Assembly (NCBI RefSeq): GCF_014196845.1
Contig: NZ_JACIEM010000001.1
Location: forward strand, 434,001 to 498,000
Direction: 5' to 3'
DNA length: 64,000 nt
From: Aurantimonas endophytica
GTDB taxonomy: Bacteria > Pseudomonadota > Alphaproteobacteria > Rhizobiales > Rhizobiaceae
The position numbers and the translations under genes are program-made. Below, piece by piece: positions 1 to 9,838 of this stretch (position 1 is its first letter; each line of letters opens with the position of its first letter). A model generated the notes under the pieces. It had not been told where the DNA came from. It was given only the letters and a program-made list of their open reading frames with translations, and ran no database searches.

Positions 1-1926
1 GGCGGAGGCCGGCGTGTACTTCACGCCGCGAAGGGCGAGCGGGATGAGCGCGACGATGACCAGCGCGTTGAAGATCACCGCCGAGAGGATGGCGCTCCCC
101 GGATTGGACAGGGCCATCACGTTGAGCGCGCCGAGGCCGGGATAGGCCGCGACGAACAGGGCCGGGAGGATCGCGAAATACTTCGCGACGTCGTTGGCGA
201 TGGAAAAGGTCGTCAGCGAGCCCCGTGAGATCAGCAATTGCTTGCCGACGAGGACGATCTCGATGAGCTTGGTCGGGTCGCTGTCGAGGTCGATCAGGTT
301 GCCGGCTTCCTTCGCCGCCGGCGTCCCGGTGTTCATCGCGACGCCGACATCTGCCTGGGCGAGCGCCGGCGCGTCGTTGGAGCCGTCGCCGCACATCGCC
401 ACGAGCTTGCCTTCCGCCTGCTCCGAGCGGATCAGCTCCAGCTTGCGCTCCGGCGTCGCCTCGGCGAGGAAGTCGTCTACGCCGGCCTCGGCGGCGATCG
501 CGGCGGCGGTCAGCGGGTTGTCGCCGGTGACCATCACCGTGCGGATACCCATCCGCCGGAGCTCGGCGAAACGCTCCCGTATGCCGGGCTTGACGATGTC
601 CTTCAGATGGATAACGCCGAGCGGCTGGCGGTCTCGCGCCACGACCAGCGGGGTGCCGCCGGAGCGGGCGATCCGTTCGACGATCGCGGTCAGTTCCGGC
701 GATGCGGCAACGCCGCACCAGGAAAGCACCGCGTCTGCCGCACCCTTGCGCAGGGACGATCCGTCCGCGAGGTCGATGCCCGACAGGCGGGTCTGCGCAG
801 AGAAGGGTATGGTTTCGCCGGTTGCTGCATCGCGTTCCGGCGACGACGGCAGCTGCTTCTGGGCAAGCTCGACGATGGAGCGGCCCTCCGGCGTCTCGTC
901 GGCCAGCGAGGCCAGGTAGGCAGCCTCCACCAGCGTGCGTTCGGCGACACCCGGAACGACATGGAAGGCGTCGGCTCTTCGTGCGCCGAAGGTGATCGTT
1001 CCTGTCTTGTCGAGCAGCAGCGTGTCGACGTCGCCCGCGGCCTCGACGGCCCGGCCGGACTTGGCAACGACATTGGCCTTGACCAGCCTGTCCATGCCGG
1101 CGACGCCGATGGCCGAAAGCAGGCCACCGATGGTCGTCGGGATCAGCGTCACCAGGAGCGCGATGAGGAATACCACCGGAACGAAGCCGCCGGAGTAGAT
1201 GACGAAGGGCTCGAGCGTCGCGACGACCAGCAGGAAGATGATCGTCATGCCGACGAGCAGGATGTTGAGGGCGATCTCGTTCGGGGTCTTCTGGCGCTCG
1301 GCCCCTTCGACGAGGGCGATCATGCGATCGAGAAAACTCTCGCCGGACTTCGCCGTCACCTTCATCACCAGCCAGTCCGAGACGATGCGCGTCCCGCCGG
1401 TCAGGGACGAGCGGTCGCCGCCTGCCTCCCGGATAACCGGCGCGGATTCGCCGGTGATGGCGGATTCGTCGACCGAGGCGACGCCGTCCACAGCCTCGCC
1501 GTCACCCGGGATGATGTCGCCGGCCTCGACCAGAATCAGGTCGCCCGGCTTCAGACTGGTGCTCGGCACCGTCTCGAAACGGTGCTCGGCGGCCGTCTGC
1601 AGCTTCTTCGCCGGGGTCTCCGTCTGGGCCGACCGGAGCGAGTCGGCCCGTGCCTTGCCGCGGCCCTCGGCCATCGCCTCGGCGAAATTGGCGAAGTAGA
1701 CGGTGAACCACAGCCAGAGCGCGATCTGGCCGAGCACGAGCGAGCCTTCCATCCCGAGCGCCAGGTTGCGCAGGAACAGCAGGGTCGAGAGCGCCGCGAC
1801 GATCTCGGTGACGAACATCACCGGGTTTTTGATCAGTCGCCGCGGATCGAGTTTCGCGGCGGCCGACCGAAGCGCCGGCCCGGCGATCGCCGGGTCGAGC
1901 AGGGACATTTCCTTGGTCTTGGGCAT
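1..1926 (-). CDS. kdpB: Potassium-transporting P-type ATPase, catalytic subunit KdpB (C-terminus outside window)
   Basis: KdpB hydrolyses ATP to drive high-affinity K+ import by the inner-membrane KdpFABC complex. The visible part is 642 codons, starting [10 protein letters not shown] at 1926. I see the phosphorylation motif DKTGT with Asp near residue 306, the hinge motif [10 protein letters not shown] near residue 513 (Ser where many KdpB have Thr), the TGES actuator loop, and hydrophobic membrane segments. KdpB is usually about 680-700 residues, so some 40-60 C-terminal residues lie beyond position 1. It begins 10 nt after the kdpA stop, so it belongs to the same transcript. kdpC, and possibly kdpDE, would be expected to the left but are not visible. 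Confidence 0.97.
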   Translation of the reverse strand, partial: MPKTKEMSLLDPAIAGPALRSAAAKLDPRRLIKNPVMFVTEIVAALSTLLFLRNLALGMEGSLVLGQIALWLWFTVYFANFAEAMAEGRGKARADSLRSAQTETPAKKLQTAAEHRFETVPSTSLKPGDLILVEAGDIIPGDGEAVDGVASVDESAITGESAPVIREAGGDRSSLTGGTRIVSDWLVMKVTAKSGESFLDRMIALVEGAERQKTPNEIALNILLVGMTIIFLLVVATLEPFVIYSGGFVPVVFLIALLVTLIPTTIGGLLSAIGVAGMDRLVKANVVAKSGRAVEAAGDVDTLLLDKTGTITFGARRADAFHVVPGVAERTLVEAAYLASLADETPEGRSIVELAQKQLPSSPERDAATGETIPFSAQTRLSGIDLADGSSLRKGAADAVLSWCGVAASPELTAIVERIARSGGTPLVVARDRQPLGVIHLKDIVKPGIRERFAELRRMGIRTVMVTGDNPLTAAAIAAEAGVDDFLAEATPERKLELIRSEQAEGKLVAMCGDGSNDAPALAQADVGVAMNTGTPAAKEAGNLIDLDSDPTKLIEIVLVGKQLLISRGSLTTFSIANDVAKYFAILPALFVAAYPGLGALNVMALSNPGSAILSAVIFNALVIVALIPLALRGVKYTPASA

Positions 1927-1936
1927 GCGAGCTTCC

Positions 1937-3646
1937 CTAGAAGGTCTGGCCGGACAGCATCGCGAAATGTTCGGCGATGGGTCCGAGCGCGAGGGCCGGG
2001 AAGAAGGTGAGGCCGCCGATGATCAGGATCACCGCGATCAGCAGCGTCACGAACAGCGGCGTGTGGGTGGGGAAGGTCCCGGACGAAGCCGGAACGGTCT
2101 TCTTGGCGGCAAGCGACCCGGCAACGGCCAGCATCGGCACGATGAAGGCGTAGCGCCCGAGCAGCATCGCGATGCCCTGCATCACGTTGTGATACGGGAC
2201 GTTGGCATTGAAGCCGGCGAACGCCGAGCCGTTGTTTCCGGTCGCCGAGGAGTAGGCGTAGAGGATCTCGGAAAGCCCGTGCGGACCCCTATCCTGAAGC
2301 GATGCGAGGGCCGTCGGGATCATGGCGGCCATGGCGCCGAAGACGAGGACGCCGAGCGGCATCACCAGGAAGGCGATGATCGAGAGCTTGACCTCCTTCG
2401 CCTCGATCTTCTTGCCGAGATATTCCGGCGTCCGCCCGACCATGAGGCCGGCGAGGAACACCGTCAGCACCACGAACAGCAGCATGCCGTAGAAGCCCGA
2501 GCCGACGCCGCCGAAGACGATCTCGCCGAGCTGCATCTGCAGCATCGGCGCCAGCATGCCCAGCGGGGTGTAGCTGTCGTGCATGGAGTTCACCGAGCCG
2601 TTGGACGCGGCCGTGGTCGCGGCAGCCCACAGCGCGGAATTGCCGGTGCCGAAGCGGACTTCCTTGCCCTCCATGTTGCCGGCGGACTGGTCCACCGGCA
2701 TCTCCGCAAAGAGCGCATTGCCCTGGATTTCCGGCGCGTATGTGAGGGCAAGGCCGCCGATGAAGAGGATCAGCATCGTCGCGAAGATCGCCACGCCCTG
2801 CCGCATGTCACGGCCCATCCGGCCGAACATGAAGCAGAAGGCCGCCGGGATCAGCAGGATGGAGACCATCTCGATGAGGTTCGAGAGCGGCGTCGGGTTC
2901 TCGTAAGGCACCGCCGAGTTGGCGTTGAAGAAGCCGCCGCCATTGGTGCCGAGCTGCTTGATCGCGATCTGCGATGCTGCCGGGCCCTGGGCGATGGTCT
3001 GCCGGGCGCCTTCCACCGTCGTGGCGTCGACATGGGCCGTCAGGTTCTGCGGCACGCCCTGCCAGACGAGCGCCAGTCCGACCAGGATCGACAGCGGCAG
3101 CAGGACGTAGAGGACCGACCGGGTGAGATCGACCCAGAAATTGCCGAGCGACCTGGTCTCCCGTCCGAAGAAACCGCGAATGACGGCGGCACCGATGGCG
3201 ATGCCGGTCGCCGCCGACACGAAGTTCTGGACGGCGAGGCCGACCATCTGGCTGAAATACGACATCGTCGTCTCGCCGCCATAGGCCTGCCAGTTGGTAT
3301 TGGTGACGAAGCTGACCGCCGTGTTGAAGGCAAGATCCGGCGACAGAGGCGGCATGCCTTCCGGGTTCCACGGCAGCAGGTGCTGCAGCCGCAGGATCGC
3401 ATAGAGCAGCACCCAGCCGGCGAGATTGAACGCCAGCGCGGCGAGCGCATAGCGCGTCCAGTGCTGTCCGGCATTGTTCCGGTCCACTCCGGCAACACCG
3501 AGGAGAAGCCTCTCCACCGGCTGCAGCACGGGGGTAAGGAAGGTCCTCTCTTCGGAAAAGACCTTGGCCATGTAGATGCCGAGCGGCCAGGCAAGGGCCG
3601 TCAGCAGCGCGCCATAGAGCGCGAACTGGATGATGTCCGATGACAT
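1937..3646 (-). CDS. kdpA: Potassium-transporting ATPase, potassium-binding subunit KdpA
   Basis: KdpA is the channel-like subunit of KdpFABC that selects and binds K+. The protein is 569 aa, normal for the family, and is almost wholly hydrophobic with about ten membrane helices. Selectivity-filter-type loops are visible, including TNGGGFF in the middle of the protein and [10 protein letters not shown] near residue 120. The start [10 protein letters not shown] at 3646 matches the usual KdpA N-terminus. It lies 10 nt downstream of kdpF and 10 nt upstream of kdpB on the same strand, a classic kdp operon. A long antisense frame runs through it and is a composition artefact. Confidence 0.98.
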   Translation of the reverse strand: MSSDIIQFALYGALLTALAWPLGIYMAKVFSEERTFLTPVLQPVERLLLGVAGVDRNNAGQHWTRYALAALAFNLAGWVLLYAILRLQHLLPWNPEGMPPLSPDLAFNTAVSFVTNTNWQAYGGETTMSYFSQMVGLAVQNFVSAATGIAIGAAVIRGFFGRETRSLGNFWVDLTRSVLYVLLPLSILVGLALVWQGVPQNLTAHVDATTVEGARQTIAQGPAASQIAIKQLGTNGGGFFNANSAVPYENPTPLSNLIEMVSILLIPAAFCFMFGRMGRDMRQGVAIFATMLILFIGGLALTYAPEIQGNALFAEMPVDQSAGNMEGKEVRFGTGNSALWAAATTAASNGSVNSMHDSYTPLGMLAPMLQMQLGEIVFGGVGSGFYGMLLFVVLTVFLAGLMVGRTPEYLGKKIEAKEVKLSIIAFLVMPLGVLVFGAMAAMIPTALASLQDRGPHGLSEILYAYSSATGNNGSAFAGFNANVPYHNVMQGIAMLLGRYAFIVPMLAVAGSLAAKKTVPASSGTFPTHTPLFVTLLIAVILIIGGLTFFPALALGPIAEHFAMLSGQTF

Positions 3647-3656
3647 AGAAGGCCCC

Positions 3657-3746
3657 TCAGAACCGTTCGGGACGCGCGAGCGCGTAGCCGAGATAGAAGA
3701 GGAGGCCGATGGCGGTCAGGCCGCCGAGGATGAGGTCCAGGGTCAT
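3657..3746 (-). CDS. kdpF: KdpF, small stabilising subunit of the Kdp ATPase
   Basis: A 29-codon frame encodes a single membrane helix of the form [13 protein letters not shown]...YALARPERF. The ending ARPERF and the one-helix plan are typical of KdpF, which stabilises the KdpABC complex in the membrane. The frame ends 10 nt before kdpA and starts 10 nt after the stop of a second micro-peptide gene. A ggagaag-type ribosome-binding site lies just upstream of the ATG. It is too short for standard gene callers and is easily missed. Confidence 0.92.
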   Translation of the reverse strand: MTLDLILGGLTAIGLLFYLGYALARPERF

Positions 3747-3756
3747 GGACTTCTCC

Positions 3757-3840
3757 TCAAAGCCGTTCGCAGCCGCCGACGGCGAACGCCGTGGCGAAGA
3801 AGAAACCGACTGCCAGGAGGATGTAGAGAATGTCGAGCAT
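3757..3840 (-). CDS. 27-aa single-helix membrane peptide at the head of the kdp operon
   Basis: This frame starts MLDILYILLAVGFFFATA and ends GGCERL. One hydrophobic helix fills residues 2-22, followed by a short tail with Cys, Glu and Arg. It is the first gene of the kdp transcript and stops 10 nt before kdpF. Its plan resembles KdpF (one helix, charged tail), but the C-terminal CERL differs from the PERF of KdpF, so it is a different peptide. I recall similar peptides ending in C(D/E)RL near kdp operons in other bacteria but could not check. A role as an extra small subunit or regulator of Kdp is inference. Confidence 0.7.
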   Translation of the reverse strand: MLDILYILLAVGFFFATAFAVGGCERL

Positions 3841-4316
3841 GACTGCGCTCCGTGTGAGGATGCAGCCTATGTGCTTCCGGGGGCCGTCAACGCGCCATTA
3901 TCCGTATGGGTGGGGACCCTAAACATCGCATAGACCGTTGATGCTCTGTTTATGCCTCGGCCGGCGCGGCGACTGCTCGGACGCGTGATCCTCAAGGCGG
4001 CCTGGGGCAGGTGACGGCGCGCGGCACGGGCGGGACTGCGTATCGCCCGATAGCTGGGGCGCAGTGGCCGTCCTCCGTGCCCGACACCTCCTGCCGTCAC
4101 TGCGCCGCTGGAGCGCCTTCTGCGTCGACGTGATCGATCAGCTGCGGGTCGAACGCGCCGGCGGAGACATGAATCGTCGGAATCGTGTCCGGATTCGGCG
4201 AAAGACGCGCCGCTCGGCCGAGGCCATATCGCGGTGTGCGGTGCGGCACGCTTGTCTTTGGCGGCCGCACTCGCTATGTCGCGCCGGAACTTCAGACCTC
4301 CGGACTGGGAGCAGGC
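3841..4316. other. Divergent intergenic region between kdp and tuf (476 bp)
   Basis: No convincing gene is present. The region must hold the leftward kdp promoter and the rightward tuf promoter. On the minus strand a TTGACG hexamer lies at 3885-3890, but the best -10-like sequence after it is spaced at only about 14 nt, so I do not call a kdp promoter. The area around 3895-3955 is more AT-rich than its surroundings and is where a response-regulator site such as KdpE would be expected; no recognisable operator is visible. The tuf promoter is listed separately. Confidence 0.6.
4252..4280 (+). promoter_or_regulatory. Predicted housekeeping promoter of the first tuf gene
   Basis: A -35-like TTGTCT at 4252-4257 and a -10-like TATGTC at 4275-4280 are separated by exactly 17 nt. 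Transcription would start near 4287 and give a leader of about 30 nt before the tuf ATG, with a ggag ribosome-binding site in between. The match is by eye. Confidence 0.5.
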
Positions 4317-5492
<1,176 letters not shown>

Positions 5493-5532
5493 CGACGGCC
5501 GCGCACGGCGCAGCCTTCCGCAGACACTTGAT

Positions 5533-5558
5533 AAACGGGCCCTTCGCGGGGCCCGTTT
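5533..5558 (+). terminator. Rho-independent-type terminator after tuf copy 1
   Basis: A perfect 10-bp stem, AAACGGGCCC pairing with GGGCCCGTTT around a 6-nt loop, starts 41 nt after the tuf stop. The right arm ends in TTT. It should isolate tuf from the glycan cassette downstream. Confidence 0.8.
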
Positions 5559-5708
5559 GCATTTCCGGGGACACTCCTGGGTCAGTCGACCTTAGACGCT
5601 GGTCGATGGAGGAACTCGTGGCCTTCGGCCGCTGCATCGGCTCGCGGGTGGCTGGCGCCGGCCGAGGGATTTGCGCTAGAGACCGGCGAGATCTGCGGGG
5701 AGATACGC

Positions 5709-6659
5709 GTGCGCGTCTGGACGGTGAGCGAGGAAAAGGCGGGTACGCTGACCCAATGCCTCGGCGTTGCCGGCCATCTCGCGAGCGACCCGGTGGTTCA
5801 CACGATAAACCGCCTGGCGAAATGGCGGCGCGGCCTGCTGTCACCGTACCGGCGCGTGCGGGAGCCGGAGCCCGATATCGTCATCTCCTGCGGCTGGTTC
5901 GCCGAGCGACACGTGGCGCGGATCAAGGAGCGCTTCGGCGGGCGTCCGCTCGCGGTGCACCTGCAGCCGCCGGCCCCGCCGTCGGCGGGAATCTACGACC
6001 TTGCCTTTGTCTCCCGGCACGACTGGAATAGCGAGAGGCTGGAAGGCACCGAATATCGCAGCATGATCGGGGTGCCGCATCGCATCACCCGGCAATGGCT
6101 GGACGAGCGGCGGCCTGTCGCCCGCGCGCGCTGGCTGCCAGCCGGCGACGAGAGCCACATCGTGGCAATGCTCCTCGGCGGGCCGAACGGGGCCTATGAC
6201 TACGATGCGGCGACCGTCCAGCGTCTGGTCGGGATTGCCCGGCAGCTGGCCGCGGAGGGCCGCCTCGTGCTCGTAACGACGTCGCGCCGCAGCCGCCCGA
6301 CGCTGCTGGAGGCGCTGCTCCGGATCGAGGATCCGCGTGTCCACATCTGGGACCGGGCAGGCGAGAACCCGTATCACGACTATCTCGCCGCCGCGGACAG
6401 CTTTCTCATCGGCAAGGACACGGTGACGATGCATTGCGAGGCACTGACGTCGGGTCGTCCCGTCTACAGTCTCGACCTCGCTCCGGTCGATGGCGAACGG
6501 CTCGAGAAGTTCGAGTGGTTCCATCATGACCTGCAGGAAACTCTGGGCCTGACCCGACGCTTTGGGGGAGCCCTCGATCCCTACGACTACCGATTTGCCG
6601 ACCAGGCAGAGGCGATCGCTGACGCGATCCGGATCCACCACGCGGCGCGGCGTCGATGA
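5709..6659 (+). CDS. ELM1-family (DUF1022) protein, probable glycan-related
   Basis: The 316-aa product begins at a GTG with VRVWTVSEEKAGT and resembles the mitochondrial fission ELM1-like family, whose members share an early W...(D/E)xKAGH/T..Q motif and a later LGGPN motif (here LLGGPNGAYDYD near residue 157). Bacterial members often sit in lipopolysaccharide or capsule loci, and the two-lobed layout recalls GT-B glycosyltransferases. Function is not established. No signal peptide is apparent. Its stop overlaps the next ATG by 4 nt, implying translational coupling. It is the first gene of the rightward block of the cassette. Confidence 0.75.
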   Translation: MRVWTVSEEKAGTLTQCLGVAGHLASDPVVHTINRLAKWRRGLLSPYRRVREPEPDIVISCGWFAERHVARIKERFGGRPLAVHLQPPAPPSAGIYDLAFVSRHDWNSERLEGTEYRSMIGVPHRITRQWLDERRPVARARWLPAGDESHIVAMLLGGPNGAYDYDAATVQRLVGIARQLAAEGRLVLVTTSRRSRPTLLEALLRIEDPRVHIWDRAGENPYHDYLAAADSFLIGKDTVTMHCEALTSGRPVYSLDLAPVDGERLEKFEWFHHDLQETLGLTRRFGGALDPYDYRFADQAEAIADAIRIHHAARRR

Positions 6660-7327
6660 CAGATGCCCCGCTGACGGCGCGGCTGCTGCAGGTGCGCGAG
6701 GCGCAGCGCGAGGCGATGGGCCGGCTTGGGCTCCTTCATCGCCCCTGGGTGCTCCTGGGAGGCGCACCGGAGCCGACCATGCCTGCCGACCTCTTGGCGA
6801 GCCATGCGCGCATCGACATCAACAATTCGGGCCTGGCGGCGAAGCAGCGCGGCTGGGATCCCGCCGACCTGACGGTCCGTCGCCCGGTGGAATCCTGGAA
6901 GGTCTTCCCCGATCTCGAGACGAAGGCGTTGCTGTGGTACAATGCGCGGCCGAGATGGCGGCAGCGCTGGAAGCTGATCCGCCAGCGCCGGGCGAAGATC
7001 GGCGCGCTGGTCTCGCTTGATCCCGATGACCGGGAAGCGATCAACCAGGCGCTGCTGGGGCCTGAAATCCTGACGGTGGGTGAACTGGGCAAGCCATCGA
7101 CCGGCATTGCGGCGCTCTGCTATGGGCTCTTCCTCGGCGTTCCCGAAATCGTCCTTTCTGGCTTTTCCTTTTCGCGCGCCGGACATTCCTACGACACGCT
7201 CGCCCGCCCACGGCTGCAGATCGCCGAGGACCGGTATGCCCTGACCCGCCTGCGGGAGGACAAGCGGGTCGCCACCAGCGAGCCGGAACTGGCGGAGGAT
7301 CTCGGCCTGCGCCTGTGGAAGCCCTGA
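6656..7327 (+). CDS. Putative glycosyltransferase-like protein, GT42/DUF115-like (paralogue 1)
   Basis: The protein is 223 aa. Near residue 30 it has PWVLLGGAPEP, a nucleotide-binding-type loop, and near residue 150 a segment PSTGIAALCYG...PEIVLSGFSF. The second resembles the conserved S/T-G-x-x...E-I-x-L-x-G segment of GT42 sialyltransferases and DUF115 proteins. The same features occur in the protein at 9052-9765, including a GHSYD...R...IAEDRYAL tail, so the two are paralogues. The gene overlaps the ELM1-like gene by 4 nt. The exact substrate cannot be read from sequence; GT42-like assignment is inference from motifs. Confidence 0.6.
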   Translation: MTDAPLTARLLQVREAQREAMGRLGLLHRPWVLLGGAPEPTMPADLLASHARIDINNSGLAAKQRGWDPADLTVRRPVESWKVFPDLETKALLWYNARPRWRQRWKLIRQRRAKIGALVSLDPDDREAINQALLGPEILTVGELGKPSTGIAALCYGLFLGVPEIVLSGFSFSRAGHSYDTLARPRLQIAEDRYALTRLREDKRVATSEPELAEDLGLRLWKP

Positions 7328-7397
7328 CGGCGATGCGGTTCAGCTGCCGCTGTCGACCCTTTCGGCCGCCGGCGCGGTATCAGGCGGCCGTTCGGAA

Positions 7398-7426
7398 TTG
7401 GACATTGCGCATCGGGGGTGTATGAG
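7398..7426 (+). promoter_or_regulatory. Predicted promoter for the GT8-like/GT29-like gene pair
   Basis: A TTGGAC at 7398-7403 and a TATGAG at 7421-7426 are spaced by 17 nt, inside the 131-nt gap before the GTG at 7459. It would make the second half of the rightward cassette a separate transcription unit. By-eye match only. Confidence 0.4.
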
Positions 7427-7458
7427 GCCTCCGGTTTATCAAACAACGAGGTCGTCAC

Positions 7459-8151
7459 GTGAAGCACCCGCCAGTCCAGGTCTTCGTAGGGTTCGACTCC
7501 AAGGAAGTGATTGCCTACCACGTCCTTTGCCAGAGCATTCTCGAGCGGTCGTCGGTGCCGGTCCTGTTTTCTCCGCTCTATCTGCCGAATCTCGGGTCGG
7601 TCTTCACCCGCGAGCGCAATGCGCTGCAGTCCACCGAATTTTCCTTCTCGCGCTTTCTCGTGCCGGCCTTGAGCAATTTCGAGGGCTGGAGCCTGTTCAT
7701 GGATTGCGACATGCTGATGCGTGCCGACATTGCCGAGCTCTGGGCGCTGCGGGATGAGAACTACGCGGTGCAGGTCGTCAAGCACGACTACACGCCGAAG
7801 GTCGAGACCAAGTTCCTCGGGCAGACGCAGACCAAGTACGAGAAGAAGAACTGGTCGAGCGTCATGCTCTTCAATAATGCCCGATGCCGTGCGCTGACCA
7901 CCGACTATGTGAACTCGGCCACCGGGCTCGAGCTGCACCAGTTCAAGTGGCTCGAGGGCGACGAGAATATCGGCGAGATCCCGGCAGCGTGGAACTGGCT
8001 GGTCAACGAGTACGACTTCAACGCCGACGCCCGCAACGTTCACTTCACCGACGGCGGCCCGTATTTCGACGAATACAAGAATGACGACTATGCCGACGAG
8101 TGGTTCGCCGCGCGCGAGCGCACGCTCTTCGTGCAGCAGCGCGGCGGCTGA
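7459..8151 (+). CDS. GT8-like glycosyltransferase
   Basis: The 230-aa product starts at GTG with VKHPPVQVFVGFDSKE, a GT-A nucleotide-sugar-binding N-terminus. A DxD-type metal/nucleotide motif appears as MDCDMLM near residue 77, preceded by ...FSRFLVPAL, as in GT8-type enzymes. Further conserved-looking acidic and His residues follow (LEGDENIGEIP, VHFTDGGPYFDEY). No signal peptide or membrane helix is seen, so it should act on the cytosolic face on lipid-linked or nucleotide-activated glycans. It is followed after 18 nt by the GT29-like gene, so the two are co-transcribed. Donor and acceptor are unknown. Confidence 0.75.
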   Translation: MKHPPVQVFVGFDSKEVIAYHVLCQSILERSSVPVLFSPLYLPNLGSVFTRERNALQSTEFSFSRFLVPALSNFEGWSLFMDCDMLMRADIAELWALRDENYAVQVVKHDYTPKVETKFLGQTQTKYEKKNWSSVMLFNNARCRALTTDYVNSATGLELHQFKWLEGDENIGEIPAAWNWLVNEYDFNADARNVHFTDGGPYFDEYKNDDYADEWFAARERTLFVQQRGG

Positions 8152-8169
8152 CGGGCGGGGCGCAGACAC

Positions 8170-9033
8170 TTGAACGCAACCGAATATCGCGGGTCAGGCT
8201 TGCCCGACACACGCGAGGGCTGGGCGGATTATCTCGGCGGTTTCGCGCGGGTCGTGCTCGTCGCCAACAGCGACGCGGTCGATATCGCATCGCTCGGGTC
8301 GCGTTACGGTGATGGCACGCTCTTCGTCTTCTTCAACAAGGTCTTCAAGGTTCTCGACGCGCCGTTCGACCGGCCGTCGCTGCTGGTTGCCCGCAGTAGC
8401 GCGGCCGGGGCCAACATCGTCTATCGGCGGGAAGTCGACGACGTGCTGCGGCTCCTGCGCGGCGCGCATTTTCAAGGCATATTGAACCTCAGCGCCGGCG
8501 ACCAGGAAGTCTTCAGCCCGGCCAACGATTTCGGTGGCGCCAGGGTCGGCTATCTCGATCTCACCCCGGTCTTCGTGGACTTCTATCCGCCGACGCATGT
8601 GCCGACGAGCGGCTTCGCTCTGGCCTACTGGCTGGCGGAAGCCTGTCCCGATCTGCCGATCGTCCTCGCCGGCTTCACCGCGCGCCGGTCGCAGGCGTGG
8701 AAGCTCTTTCACGACCACGAATGGACCTTCGAGCAGATCGTCAACCGGCTGCTGGTGCGAAACGGTCGGCTGACGATGGACGGCGGAAGCAGCGGCGGTC
8801 GATGGGACCGCATCGCCGAGCGCGTGCCGGGCATTACCCCCTCGGACGTGGCGTTGGTCTCGGCCGAGGTGCTGTCCGAACGGCTGGAAGGCACCAACAT
8901 CGTGGTCGACCGGCTGCTGTCCCTGACCCGGTTGCAGGGCTGGTTCAGCGGGTTCCTGCGCTCGTTGAAGCCCAAGACGCGCAAGCAGAAGCTGGCGGAG
9001 AAATCGGCCGCCGAGGCGCCCGGCAAGTCCTGA
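8170..9033 (+). CDS. GT29-like (sialyltransferase-motif) protein of the glycan cassette
   Basis: The product is 287 aa from a TTG start. It has RVVLVANSDAV near residue 27, resembling the L-motif VGN(S/G) loop of GT29-type proteins, and near residue 155 PTSGFALAYWLAE...IVLAGF followed by FHDHEWTFEQ. That combination resembles the S-motif and the His-containing motif of bacterial GT29-like proteins often found near Kdo/capsule genes. The C-terminal 30 residues are rich in Lys and Arg. It follows the GT8-like gene by 18 nt and converges with the gene at 9052-9765. Family assignment is from short motifs only. Confidence 0.55.
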   Translation: MNATEYRGSGLPDTREGWADYLGGFARVVLVANSDAVDIASLGSRYGDGTLFVFFNKVFKVLDAPFDRPSLLVARSSAAGANIVYRREVDDVLRLLRGAHFQGILNLSAGDQEVFSPANDFGGARVGYLDLTPVFVDFYPPTHVPTSGFALAYWLAEACPDLPIVLAGFTARRSQAWKLFHDHEWTFEQIVNRLLVRNGRLTMDGGSSGGRWDRIAERVPGITPSDVALVSAEVLSERLEGTNIVVDRLLSLTRLQGWFSGFLRSLKPKTRKQKLAEKSAAEAPGKS

Positions 9034-9051
9034 ACCGGGCGCGCCGTTCGC

Positions 9052-9765
9052 TCAGCCGGCGGCGACGCTCGCCATCAGGGGGAGGCCGGTTATCCGGCTG
9101 AGGCTGGGTTCGGTCGTCGTTACCTGGGGATAGCGCTCGGCGACGACCGCGAGCGCTGCACGATCCTCCGCGAGATGGCGCCTGGTGCGCGCGGAGCGGT
9201 CGTAGGCATAGCCGTCGCTGTCGAGAGAGATGCCGGCGACGATGATCTGCGGGATGCCGACGGCAATAGCGTAGGCGATCAGCGCCACGCCGTTGGACGG
9301 CCTGATCTCGTCGCCGCTGCCGCCGAAGAGCGTGCCCAGCGTGCCGATGATGAAGGCATCGCGTTCGCGGTCGGTGAGGGCGCATTCCCTGGCCTTGAGA
9401 AACGGCAGGTCGCGACGAAGCCGTGTCAGAAGGCTCTGGCGCTTGCACAGCCGCAGGATGGAATCGACGGAGAGCCCGGCGATCTCCTCGGGCTTTGTTT
9501 TCGTCAGGAGAAAGGTGAGGTCGCCCGATGGCAGTCCATGCTGGCGCGCCGCGTGCCCGGCATATTTGACGTGGACATGGGCGGTCCGCGGCGGGAAGGG
9601 ATCCGGGACATGCGGATCCGGCGCCGAGCCGAGGATGAACCACGGCCGGTCCGTCAGACCTCTGGCGCCCAGCCATGCCGCGTGCCGGGCCGACAGGGGG
9701 GCAAAATCCCGGGCAATGACCTGCTCTTCGTCAGCATTGAACGGCTGCCGCACGGTCTCGGTCAC
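9052..9765 (-). CDS. Putative glycosyltransferase-like protein, GT42/DUF115-like (paralogue 2)
   Basis: This 237-aa protein is a diverged relative of the product of 6656-7327. It shares PWFILGSAPDP near residue 40, a PSNGVALIAYA...PQIIVAGISL segment near residue 165, and the GYAYD...R..LAEDRAAL...V.T.EP.L..ITGLPL tail. The rest is poorly conserved, so the two may use different donors or acceptors. It is the last gene of the leftward block (HAD, kdsB, this gene), 73 nt after kdsB. Linkage to kdsB suggests a role in a Kdo-containing surface polysaccharide, which is inference. Confidence 0.6.
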   Translation of the reverse strand: MTETVRQPFNADEEQVIARDFAPLSARHAAWLGARGLTDRPWFILGSAPDPHVPDPFPPRTAHVHVKYAGHAARQHGLPSGDLTFLLTKTKPEEIAGLSVDSILRLCKRQSLLTRLRRDLPFLKARECALTDRERDAFIIGTLGTLFGGSGDEIRPSNGVALIAYAIAVGIPQIIVAGISLDSDGYAYDRSARTRRHLAEDRAALAVVAERYPQVTTTEPSLSRITGLPLMASVAAG

Positions 9766-9838
9766 GGAACGAGCTCCTGCTTACGCGCTGGCGTCCGGAT
9801 CCCACGAGGCTCTGGCACGGGGCGGGACCAGACGAAAC

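Noticed and set aside
238-3643. Long plus-strand open frames of about 590 and 646 codons across kdpB and kdpA
   Set aside because: They are antisense to clear kdp genes, are extremely rich in Arg, Gly, Asp and His, and show no family motifs. This is the usual artefact of high-GC coding DNA.
3863-3890. Possible kdp promoter with TTGACG on the minus strand
   Set aside because: No acceptable -10 element lies at 16-18 nt; the nearest candidate has a 14-nt spacer.
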